Below, piece by piece: positions 11,766 to 23,358 of a stretch of 64,000 nucleotides of DNA. The translations under genes and the position numbers were made by a program. How positions within the stretch are numbered: position 1 is the first letter of the stretch; the number at the start of each line of letters is the position of its first letter. Source of the DNA: Drosophila persimilis (taxonomy: Eukaryota > Arthropoda > Insecta > Diptera > Drosophilidae); NCBI RefSeq assembly GCF_003286085.1, contig NW_020825289.1, positions 11,470,001 through 11,534,000 on the forward strand. Direction: 5' to 3'. The notes beneath the pieces are model-generated. The model was not told where the DNA came from. It ran no database searches and was given only the letters and a program-made list of their open reading frames with translations.

Positions 11766-14700
11766 TATAATGCTTATAATACTATACGATTGAGGATGCT
11801 ACAGGGCTTTCTGGCATGACAGCATGCCTATAAGTAGTCCACGAATCCATGTGCCTGTACCATACATTTGCACGAAAATAATATACCCTTGTACTTTACG
11901 AGTACCGATTATAAAAAGTAAAAAACGAGAGAGCAAGATGGAAAGAGAGGCACAAATGTGGAAAGAAAGAGAGGATATTTTGTATAGAGAGAGAGAGAGT
12001 TACATGCAAACAGTCAGACAGCGTCAAATGCAAATGCTCAATGGGATCGTCTTTGGACCAGCATTCTGCTAAGCGGAAGTCCAAACAGAAGGAGAGAGTC
12101 AAAGAGAGTGCCAGAGAGAGGCGCCCGCATTGCAGCTGTCCCTCTGTTTGCCTCCGTAGGCGTGGCACACGCCCAACTAGACCTCGACCTCAGCCCACGC
12201 TTCGCTGGCGATTTGCGCACTTAACAGACATCCATTTATAACCGCCGTCCAGCCGTGCGGACAGGCAGTCCTCATGCCTCATGTGTGGACCTAGACCTGG
12301 CCCCGTACCCACACCACATCACATCACTCCGGAGCACTCCGCACCGCACCCAAGTCAGAGTGCGTAGTACATTATAATGAAATTATGCATACAAAACATC
12401 GCTCATATATCAAGCGGGAGCTCGACGACGCCGCGTATTAAAATAATGACTTAATTTCGTTGTATGCATGAGGCCCACATCAACATCAGGGCTCTACACA
12501 CACATTCCTGGCTGTAACTGTAATGTGTACTGATCTGATCCCTAACCCAAGGCCCCTCCCCCAACCCCGGGACTAACAGTTGCATTTGACTTGGCGCGTT
12601 AATTGCCATTTGGCTGTTCAACTAAGCGGAGTGGGACATGGACATTTTGACATGGAGCCACGGCCTTATCAGGCAAACATATTCCGATATTATGCACGAC
12701 AATTGGGCTCTGGGAATGGCGCATAATCTAGCTGCATACGTCATGAGTGGTCAGGCAGATAGTTGGGCGGAATGAATGGAATAGCACAGTGATGGTCAGC
12801 GCCCAGACCAAATCCCCATAGCTGCGTGCAATTTAATTCACAGATGGAGAGATGGCTTCATTCAACATTGTTACAGAATAGGGGAAAAACTGGTTCAAAG
12901 AAACACCTTATTTCTTTGCGGTCAACGTCAACGTCAACCTGCTCGGAACTGCCCACGCCTCTGTCATGCTTTTTGCCGACCAGTCGTCATATTTACTCGT
13001 AGTATGCTTGACCCATTTCATCACGATCATTCGGTGTGTGCTCATTGTCATTGTCTCTGCTCATTTCTCAAAATTTACCCAGCTAGACAGTCGTTTCTTC
13101 TTCATATTCAGAATTTGGCTCTTTTTTCGAGCTGAACTTCGGCGTCGGATTCGGCTTCGCCACACTCAACTGACAGCTGTCATAATTAATTTTGACGGTT
13201 TGTGGTAATTAAATATTCTTGAGCAGGTTCTTTAAGTACCAGACAATAGTCGTCGGGTGGTCGTTGTTGCTGGATGCCCTCCTCCATCTCCATTTATTCC
13301 ATCCCTCCATCTGCTCGGGCTCGTTTTGAATTTCGGGCCAATGCCAGCTTTGATTAGCCGTTTGAAGTGCTGCCTGAAGAAGGAGCCGGAGAAGAAGACC
13401 TGGCCCCTCATTACGGTGTCCCCGCTCCAATTCAACCAAAGAGAAAAAGCTTATCGGCAACAACTCCATAATCACCCAGAAACCCAACAGAAAGAACCAA
13501 CGCAACCCAATTTGGCCACCCATCCGTCAAAGGTGCTTAGACCGAAATTGAAATTACGGACGAGCGTCCGTTTGCGGATCCTTTTTCCTTTTCCCTCTGA
13601 CCAGCCCAGCCCAGCCCATAAAGTGAGTTTTACTTAAAGACCACACCGGAGTGTGGGGGTACGGTGTGTGGTGTGTGGGTCGAGGGGCAACATGAACTAA
13701 CCGCATTGCATTGTTTCGAAGGGCCAGGCCAGGCCAGCGTCTATATGCACGCGGCCGGAAACGACCTTGGCACGTTATCGTTGGGTTTTCATCACTTTCA
13801 TATTCATACTCGCCCGTACGGTCCGCCCCCGTCTCCGTCTCTGACTCTGTGCTCAGGCATGCATACCCAGTTGCCGAAGGATGGAAGAGAGTGAGGACTG
13901 AGGGAGTGTGTCGGCATGTCAGCTGTGGGCATTGAGGGCCAGCAGTGGCCCACAGACTTCCCTTGCTGACCAGCCCAGTGCTGACCAAACGCAACCACGG
14001 GTATCTGTGTCAGAAAATCTCAACTGCCCAAACATACGTATGAGTTTTCTTTGTTGCGAGGAACAGTTTTAATGGCCCGGCTCTGACCTGATGGTGGCAC
14101 GATACGATAGGGATGGGGATAGGGTTCAGGTGGAGGTGTTGGGGTTGGGGTTGAGGGCACACAATTCACCTGAAATGTTCTCGAATTTCATATTTTCCTT
14201 GACGAGTACCAATATTGACGGGGTAATGGGAGGAAGGTGCCGAGCAATTGAATCACACTTTATGGTAATACGATAGTACTTTTAAAGATCAAAATACGGA
14301 CATATCATGTTGCATCACAGAACTTTTGTTCATTGTCACCGTCTGGAAAGTCCCTATCTTGAAATTGAAGGGGAACTAACAGGTGCAAAGCACTTTCCCA
14401 ATCAAACGCCGTTCCAATCGGCGTAGACTACAACGATACCACAATTAAAATGTCATTATTTTCGCTGGAACCAGTATTTTCGATGTGGTTGTTCAGTCGA
14501 ACAGTTCCACCACTGAACCAACGGTGTGGCCCTCCTGTTGGTAACCAAAAACCACGCGTATGTTCCCATAGCTCCCTTAGAGCTCTTTCATGGATACCTG
14601 TAGCTTATGGCTGTTACTTTTAACTGCCGCCCGTTAGGCCAACAGTTATGGGGCTCTCTGCGCACTGAGTAGTCAGTAGTTGGCCATTAGAATGACACCG

Positions 14701-17096
14701 ACCGGCGGCAACCCAGTGGGAGAGGGAGCCACAACTTGTCATTAGACAAATTCAATTTTATGCTGGGATGGCAACAGCAATGGCAACGGCAACAGTAACA
14801 GCAACAGCCCACTGACGACCACAACATTTTTCGGTGGGTGCTGCCATACAAATTCTATTTAATTTGCCCTCGTCCTGGCCCTGCCTCAGACCATGGCGTC
14901 GGCCCTGTCTATGTAACCCCATCCCCTAATGGGGGAACTCCACCTAATGTGCACATTGGCACGTTCACTTTGTTGACACAACTGTACAATTCAACCTATG
15001 GTGCAGGCGGGGGCCGGCCACAGTATGGTGAAGTTTATTTCGAGTGGAATCGCCGCTTTCCCATATCTCAGAGGACATTGCAATGCAGATATACCCGGGC
15101 GAGTGAGTGACTGGAAGGATGCTCGGTACTGGCACTGGCACTGGCAATGGCAATGGGCATGGGGGTGCGAAGATGGAAACGCCAGACACGGAGGCATACG
15201 AGTGTATGTAAAGTCAACGAACAGTGACCCGAAAGCAGTTTAATGTTGGTCAAATGGATGAACTAGTGCGGCTCCCGTTGGAAATCTGACATCATTAAAC
15301 TGGGCTTACTGAATCAGATGAGTTTAATTAATTCCAGCGTTAAATCAAATGAGCGAAGATAAAAAGTTATCAAATTCAAAAAGATTCTACTATTTCCACT
15401 GTGCCGCCTGTCAAGTCCCGAGTGTTGCTCCAGCTGATGGCTGTCTGAATGGCTGACTGCGGCAACGGGTGGCGCGCGTCTCCTTTTTGGTTCAGTTAGT
15501 GGCATTGTCACGACTTCTTAATGTCATTTTATCAAAGGCGAGTCGCGGCCCCAGACCCAGGACCCAGAACCCAGGACCCAAGACCGAGCACCCACCACTG
15601 TACAAGTCAGCCAGAGGACCCCAAAGACAGCCGAGGCACACGTGTATGGCAGCCGCACAACGCTGCGTATACGTGATGGGGTTATTATTGTTGCCTTTGT
15701 CATTGTAGTTGTTGTTCCTGCTGCTGTGGATGTCTTTCCTGGTGTGTGTGCCTCGTTGTGTTCGATATGTTTATATTTGTTGCGCGGTTACGCATGTGTC
15801 TGCGCCTGTGTGTCCTTTGTACACGAGAGCTCCGCTTACATTACCCACACAATCGCATACACAAATACAAGCACATTATTACGACTTCATAATGTGTGTG
15901 TTGTGACTGGGAGTGAGAGTGAGCGGAGGATTCGGAGAGGAAACGGGGCGTATAAGTGTGTGCCGTGTGTGTGTGATAAGCGTGTTCGTATCAAACGACA
16001 TTTGGCGAAAATTTTATGGCGCATACCCAAAAATTGTTGAAGCCCCTCGAAAGTTGGATACCCATCCACATCCACCCACCCTGCCGTGCCGTGGCGTGCC
16101 CCGCCCTGCCCTGCCCTGCCCACTTCCTTGTCCATGTCATCTCGTCCCGTTTCGTGTATCTTCTTTTTATTATGCGATTTGTTCAACTTCATTTTATTGC
16201 AAACACACACACATACCGGCGGGGACTGATGTGGGTATTGGTGTATTTAAAATTGTATAGCAAACATTTTTATGCACAATCGATCGAAAGGTTTCATTAC
16301 ATTTTAATGAAATGACAGCAGCATCCATCCTCGCTGACTGCCATCGAAGTGGAGAGTTTCGCCAAATTGCCAGGTACACCGACGACCGAAGGTAACACAA
16401 GAACGACTGACAGATAACACCAAGAAGTACACAAATACCATTAACCTTTAACATCGACTTGAATGGGTTTTCAATGTTTATTTCGCCAACTCATTAGATA
16501 TTTAAATGTAGACAAAATGAAACTTGGGATGGCGCAATTAATACTTTTCCATTTTTTCCCACTGTAACAGATCCTTCTGGGTCCTCCAGCACCAACTATC
16601 ATTTCACAATCAGAGGAAAGCACTTCGCACTTTTCCCTGGAACATACTCGTGTGCTTTACAAAATGAGTGGCGGCGGGCGGATGGCTGGAGCTGAAACCT
16701 TGACATCCCATTCATTTTGAGATATACTTTGCCATTCCCCAACCTGCACTTAAGCATTGAGTAAATGCGCCATAGAAAAATCATTTTGCATCGCATAAAT
16801 TGTATATAATCCTGTAACCAGCATATAAATATGCTTGTAATACATAAAGCTGACATACATTTCTAGTAAAAGAAGCTCAAATTCTATGTACGTACATCTA
16901 TAGGTACATGAATTTATGCTACTGGGTCTCCTGACCTAGCTAGACCGAGCTCCATCCAACCACTGCCAATTCGCATAAATGTCACGTACGTCAGTTTGTC
17001 ATTTGCGTAAAGGATGTTCTGTCCCACTCAAATCTTCTCAGAGCTCTGCTCTGCTCAGTTCTGTTATGTTCCATACTGACTGACGCTGATGCAATT
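11766..17096. other. Noncoding, no gene seen
   Basis: The segment holds the GAGA cluster at 11927-12120 and C-rich repeats (15552-15594, 16081-16121). An inverted repeat TTTCATTA...TAATGAAA lies at 16292-16312. No supportable coding frame was seen. Confidence 0.55.
11927..12120 (+). promoter_or_regulatory. GAGAG motif cluster, candidate GAF-bound element
   Basis: Seven GAGAG-containing runs fall within 194 bp, at 11927-11933, 11945-11949, 11969-11973, 11987-11999, 12092-12098, 12104-12108 and 12114-12120. All lie on the plus strand. Dense GAGAG motifs mark GAGA-factor targets and some Polycomb response elements. Simple repeat expansion is the alternative. Confidence 0.4.
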
Positions 17097-17480
17097 TTAC
17101 TGACTGCACTTGAATGCGGAAAAAAGGACAGCCGAAAGAAAGACAGCCGCAATTCCACATTTCATGCATTTTGCATATGAATAACTCATACGCACTATGT
17201 GCCGGCAAAACTTTTCAAACGGATCAAACTGCTGGCGTGCATCGCACAGTCGACTAATTAAAATTTCATAACGCCTCTCCTTCTGTGTGGTAGTGGTAAA
17301 ATTCATAACAATTTTGTCGGAGCCATCTAAAGCTGCTAAAATATTAAATAGGTCCACATTTTTGGGCAGCCTCAGACATTTATCTGAATATCTAAATAAC
17401 GATATCTTTTCCAGTAGTCTCCAGTGATTTCCTTGCAAGGTATTTGCCACCAGAATGGCATCCTGTCGGTCGTTTATCAA
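17097..17480 (-). pseudogene. Unrecognised open frame, possible gene, exon or pseudogene
   Basis: I do not recognise this product. The frame is open for about 127 codons before TAA. Its composition looks like a real protein: mixed charged and hydrophobic residues, no low-complexity runs, and a hydrophobic C-terminal segment (about residues 109-122) that could be a membrane anchor. It has no proper start: an in-frame TGA lies just upstream and the first in-frame ATG is about 59 codons in. An ATG at 17491-17493 (minus strand) begins a different frame that stops after five codons; a one-base insertion between it and position 17480 would join it to the long frame. So this could be a decayed gene, a gene with a sequencing error, an internal exon, or chance. 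Open frames of this length are expected by chance in 64 kb, so support is modest. Confidence 0.3.
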
Positions 17481-20400
17481 ATTTCAAAGTTCATTACACC
17501 TTTAGGCCTCGGCTTATTCGCTTGTCGAAGCGAGGCATTAAACTGCCTATAAACGGCGATGTCGCCGCTTCAATTGTCAATTATGTTAAACAAAGTTATT
17601 AAATTACGAAAAAATAAGGCAGCCATTCAGGCGGCAGATTCAAGGCAATGGGATTACACACACGCTGCGTGAGCCAGGTCGTTTCGTTCGCCAGCAGCTA
17701 ACAGGCAGAAGGCAGGAGCCAGGAGCCAGAGCGACAAATCAATAAGCTGTGTGCGGGCAGGTTCAGGTGTCAGCGAAATAGGACCGAGACCCATTCCACC
17801 CACTAGGCAGCGGGAGTGGTTTCACCGAAATTGCATGCTGAAAATTCCCATTTAGCATAAAACTCGCGCTATTAACGGGGACGAGGCTGCGGGGCCTACA
17901 GACACAACACCAGAAATTGCGCCACTCGGCACTACACACTAAAATATGCAGGAAGAGGAAGCGGAGGCGGAGACGGGGCCAGGACCCAGTAGACGCTTTT
18001 TAATGTACCGTCGCGACGATGGTACAAAGAACGTCTGCCCTTGCCATAGACATCATAAAAATTCGTTAAAAAATAAAACACAAAGCAGCAACAACATCAG
18101 CCAGGCGGCCAGGGAGCCCCGCCGACGACTTCCGTAAGCTTAAGCTTCTCCACCTACATCTCCATCTTTATCTTCCTTTTGCCTCAGAAGCGGGCACGTT
18201 TACCGCCGTTTCGCATTACGCATACGCCACCGTTTCGGTTCGGCTTCAACAGGAAGCTCGCATTGTTTTCGCCATATTTACTAGGGTCGGGGGCTGGGGC
18301 TGGAGCTGGGACCCTTGTCGTGCCCGGTGGCTGTTTATGTGCCAGGCGCCATAAGTAACAAATTTTATAAATTATTTAAATTTTTATTCATGCAACGCTG
18401 TAAAGTTAAGCCCGCTGACAGTCGGCTAGTTTGGCCAGTGGAGGCGGGTGGGGAGATGCCACAAAGCACAATTTTCTTTCCGCTTTATTTTCATAATTTT
18501 CCTGGCTGTTTCTGCATCGCTCTCTCTCTTTTTCCCTTTTTCTTTTGGCCCTTTGCGACCTTGACTTTTTGGCTTTTAAATATTGATAAGGGCCTTTGAT
18601 CTAAGCCCAGAAGCTTTGACAACCTGCTCCTCATCCAGAGCCTGGTCTTTGTCTTGTTCCTGCGTATTTATGCAAATGGAAGGAAAAGTTATGCCTAATA
18701 AAATCCCGAGGCCGGGCAATGTATTTTGTATAACAATGCAATATTTTTGCTCTCATATTTTCGCATGATTTATAAGGAGTCCTACAGGGGAGGACAGAGC
18801 GAAAGCAGTGCAGAGGAAGATCCAAAGGAAGGGGCAGAGTCGGAGTCAGAGGCAGAGTCGAAGGCAATAAAAAAGAATGTCGCAACTTTATGAGCCCGGC
18901 AAATGGCCATAAAATGTCAGGGCACATATGAGAAAATATAAATAAATCGAACGATTATTGACAATTATAATGATATATGGCTGCGTACTCAAAAGTCATA
19001 AAGTGGCAGGCCAAAAGATGAAATAATAAAAGGAGCATCTCTGGCCAAGTGTATTAGCCAAGTGGGTAAGTGGAACTTTCAGCCGGGTCAGTGGAATTGA
19101 GTGGGAGCAGGAAGCAATCCATAAAATGGAAAGGAAACGTTAAAGGCTATATCTGAGGCAGGCTAAAGAAACCCGAGTATTGATGTTTTCCTTGTCAAGA
19201 ATCGGACTTTATCTCTTCGTTTAAAGATTCATTTAGCTCTGAGCAAATGCAGTGTTCTACTTACGAGTACTATTCCTCGTTTGAGAACCATTTCCCATCT
19301 AATTATCAATTTAGTGCAATTTGTTTCGTTGTCGGAGCAGAGACGGCATCTGCATATTCCGTGATGCCTTCCATCTTGGCGCTTTCTGCCTGCCATGACT
19401 TAACAGCCTTAATTGGTTCTCATAATTCCAGACTGCACTGCTCTTTTCCCTCAGTCTTTTTGTCTGTCTGTTTGAGTGTGTGTTTTTGCTTTTAAACTAT
19501 TTAAAAGTTGTGTTGCCAGCCGCAGATAGAGACAGAGAGCAAGCTGCTTAATGCTTAATGCAAAGCAAACGCCCAACACAGCCCAGAGATGATCCTCAGG
19601 AACAGCTTTCCTTCAGTTGCTGCTGCACATAGTCTGTCAATGAATTAAATGTTTAATTTACTGGTCATTACGGCGCAAAGCCAACAACTTGTTTCTCTGC
19701 ATGTGTCTTTAATAGCCCATCTCTGAGTTTCCCAAGAAAATTGAACAGAATACAAATTGCAGCTGAAATGAAAGTGTCGGGTTTACAGACAGTTGGTCTT
19801 TAATTAAGCTCAGCTTAAAAGTCAATCACTGTAACGAGTTATTAGCATTTTAGTTTTAAACTATAATATTATTTCGTGCAATGACAGGCAATCGGAGCTC
19901 TCGTTTAGGTGCGAGGTCCAGGCCAAAGTTGCATTAAATCTCATTTATCAAACTTTTGTGCAGACAGTTACAGTTACAGCAATAAAAGTTCGCCAATATG
20001 CCACACGCAGACTTTTTAATAAACTTAATTTTTTATGGCTAACTTTTTGTGTTTTTTTTGTTTTGTTTGGTTTTTGTTCTGAATGAATTTGTTGCTGGTT
20101 TTGGTTTATAGGCAGCTTAATTGGGATGTTTTTCAACACTGGTTAACCCGATGGCGGCCGTAAATATATGAAATATTTATAGGGAAATAAATAAAAGAGA
20201 ACGGCTGGTTATGTACACGATGCACATTTGGTAGATACAATAATTTAAATCAATTGCTGAGAAGTGCAATTAGCAGCCAAAGATAAAAATAAATTAAAGG
20301 CCTCCGCCAAACAAATGGCCCATAAGCGAGCAGCAAAATCCAGCCATAATATATGTATACATTGATATATCTACTATATACTCGTATATATGTATGTACA

Positions 20401-21567
20401 AACGTATATGTATATTTTTTTAATGGTTCTGTCCCCATAAATTATGGCGCATTTACTTTAGAGATAGAAAAAGCTGCGCCGAGACCTCCACTTCTCCAGT
20501 CGATAAATGGATTGCGGTCGAGCCCTGAATCCTTTAATTTGAGTCGGGCACAACCCGTGCCCAGAACCGAGTTCCCGTCCGAGCCCTGGCAGAGTCCGTA
20601 CAGCAGCCGCAAAGTCAAAGGCACATTTCAAATGTCGAAGGCAAATACTCCATCCCATCGGTTATACTCGTAGAAAAAAGTGCAAAAAAATGGGCCAGAG
20701 AAGGCATTAAAATGCATGTGTGTAGTCTGGAGAACTGGGAAAATATGGCCAAAGCAAATTGCTGACTGCGCCAGAGTTGAAAACTTAACAAGTATGGGTG
20801 GAATTATAGAGAGTTTCGAACACGGCATACCCAGCAATAGGTAGTACTCCTAAAGGCTGTCTTTGATCGGGAAATTAACCAAATATCTGCACTATTCTTG
20901 ACTGGAAGCTAATTCTACCTAACTTTCGGTATTGAAACTTTCTTCTCGTCGAACCTCCACTTAAATTAATCTGACATCCTTTCTCTAGACTGCTTATCCT
21001 TCCCTTGGCCTAGCATACCCCTTCTACCCTGTGGAAGTTCTCTCAGCCTGGGCCCTTGGCCAACTTGGCTGCTTCTTTTTAAATAAAGAGCAGCAGAACG
21101 CAAATATCATCGAATGGAATATAATTTATGTGCTCCATTTGCAGTCGGCAGTCGACAGTCCGACAGTCGCACACATATGCTGCCTAGCACTCCACTCCAC
21201 CGTCCCAGTTCCCTGCAGCCCAGTGTCCCCTCCGCAGACGCATTTAGGGAACTTTTGCATATGGGATCCTATGGATGGCTGGCCTTCAAATGGAATGGAA
21301 TGGTTTGGTGGGTTCTGTTGCCGCAGTTAGCGATTCCCAAGTCGCATTTTAGGAATTTCTCTCGTTCCGTTCATCTTTTGGCAAGGTTGCGCCTCCGATC
21401 CATAAATATCCGTCGGTTAGTTCGGTTCCCGAGCTGCGGAACCCTTTGCTAGAGGTTACCCTGCTACTCCCTTGCCGCTTTTGTGTGGCTGTGCTTTCTG
21501 TATTTGCCAAATTAAATCGTTAAATGCTTGTTAAAAAGTTCGACTTGCTTCTGCCGAGTGTGGCTGT

Positions 21568-21645
21568 ATCCACATCCACATCCACATCCATATCCATGTC
21601 CGCAGCCATATCGGTATCTGCATCTGTATCTCCATCAGTATCTTT
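21568..21645. repeat. CACATC/TGTATC compound hexamer repeat
   Basis: Tandem ATCCAC units grade into CATATC and TGTATC units. Confidence 0.8.
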
Positions 21646-22780
21646 GAACCGTTTCTGGGTAACTCGCCGACGCTTATGATTTATGCCCAGCGCATGTTTT
21701 GTAGTTTTTGGGCACAGGTTGGCTGTTTTTGCCTTGTTGCCTCCTCAGCACGTAAATAAGGCAATGGCTAAATGGCCAGAACGGCCAAATGGCCAACTGG
21801 GCAAAGGGTTGCGGCTTTTTGTTTCCTCTCTTTTTTATTCATTCTCATACGATTCCCCACTTGCCTGGGGGCCATTAAACAATAAATTAAACGAAAGAGA
21901 AATTAAACCAAAGTCTCGGATTAGTCATCGATGATTGCGGGTTCGCATGAGATGCAAAAAGACAACCCAAAAGTTCCACAGAACTTTTCAACATCCTTTG
22001 GCCGTAGCCAGCTTTTGTTTGTTAGTCATGGGAAGGGTTTTTTCCTTTTGCCCTCAAAGAGTAAAAGTTGAAAGTTTTTAGGTACAACTAGCAGATGAAT
22101 TGGTGGATGATTTGAACAGACTTTAAAGTTGGAATATATCTACTTTTGCTTTCCCATCATTTTTTCCATCTCATTATCGGAACAGGCGATCCGTTTATAA
22201 TGGGCATCCACTAAAACTCTAGAACGAATGATCAACTGCCCATAGATCAACTGGGAACGGAACACGCCTTCGCTGATGCCATCCGACTAACGATGAATTA
22301 TCGGCTATAACTAATAATTTCTCCCCTGCACATGCTACCAGAATTGAACAGCTAATTGCTCCACCTGCATGTTTAATTGCTAGTTGAACCTAACATGACA
22401 TCTATCATCTGTTCCCTGTCCCCTGTCCGGAGTTACTCCTCGATTAATACATCAAGATGTGAGCGGAACCTGCAGATGAATACAACATCACCGTTTCGGG
22501 AGGAGTGCAGCAACGCAAACAAAATAAAACAAAACAAAACAAGAAGAAACAGAAAACGCTGTCACAATAAATTTAAATAAATTGTTGACAAACGCCAATA
22601 AACATAAATTTTTGGTGTGCAGCAAAGCAAAGCAAACTACGTCACCGAGGAGGGGAATGCAGACCCAGCGCCAGACCCAGACTCAGAGTGGGAGACGACT
22701 GGCGACTGGAGGACCGGAAACCGCAATGTCAATCAAAATCGTGAAAACACAGATACCGAAAGCGGGTCTTGGCTGGGAAG

Positions 22781-22799
22781 GAGAGAGAGAGAGAGAGAG
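22781..22799. repeat. (GA)n microsatellite
   Basis: An uninterrupted GA dinucleotide tract of about nine units. Confidence 0.95.
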
Positions 22800-23198
22800 T
22801 GGGGTGGCTGATGGAGCCCAGATGAATCGCACGTGTGGCGCTAATTAGAAGAGTCGAGGCAGCTTTTGTTTATGCAAATGTGATACGTAATAACTCAATT
22901 AGATGTTGCAACCCCGCCCGGGGGCTCCTGTCGTTGCATGAGTCGAGCAGTTTGATTGCCTCAATGCGGGCAACTGGCACATTGACCGAACTGAACCGAG
23001 TGGAGCTGCTGCAGCACGCTGCTCACATAGCTGGCCACTGTGGAGTGGTGCTCTCGCACCCTCGACAGGGTTTTCAGTTTTATTGATGTCCCGTGGCTTT
23101 GTGGCGGACAATTGTCGTCATCGCCATCGACATCGTCGTCACTTAATTGTAAGTGAAACTACGCTTTGTTGGCGCACTCCACAGCGACGGGCCACTCT

Positions 23199-23243
23199 CC
23201 ATGTGTTCCATGTGTGCCCTGTGTTCCCTGTGTGCCCTGTGTG
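23199..23243. repeat. 9-bp tandem repeat, five units
   Basis: Five consecutive 9-mers fit CCMTGTGTK: CCATGTGTT, CCATGTGTG, CCCTGTGTT, CCCTGTGTG, CCCTGTGTG. Confidence 0.95.
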
Positions 23244-23341
23244 GTGCTCCATGTCTCTGGGCGTTCATTGTGCGAGGTCAACAACCAGAGCGACGACCAC
23301 CACTCGACAGCCCGAGTGCTGTCTCTACACATGACTCTCTA

Positions 23342-23358
23342 TCTCTCTCTCTCTCTCT
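23342..23358. repeat. (CT)n microsatellite
   Basis: A CT dinucleotide tract of about eight units, about 560 bp from the (GA)n tract. Confidence 0.95.
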
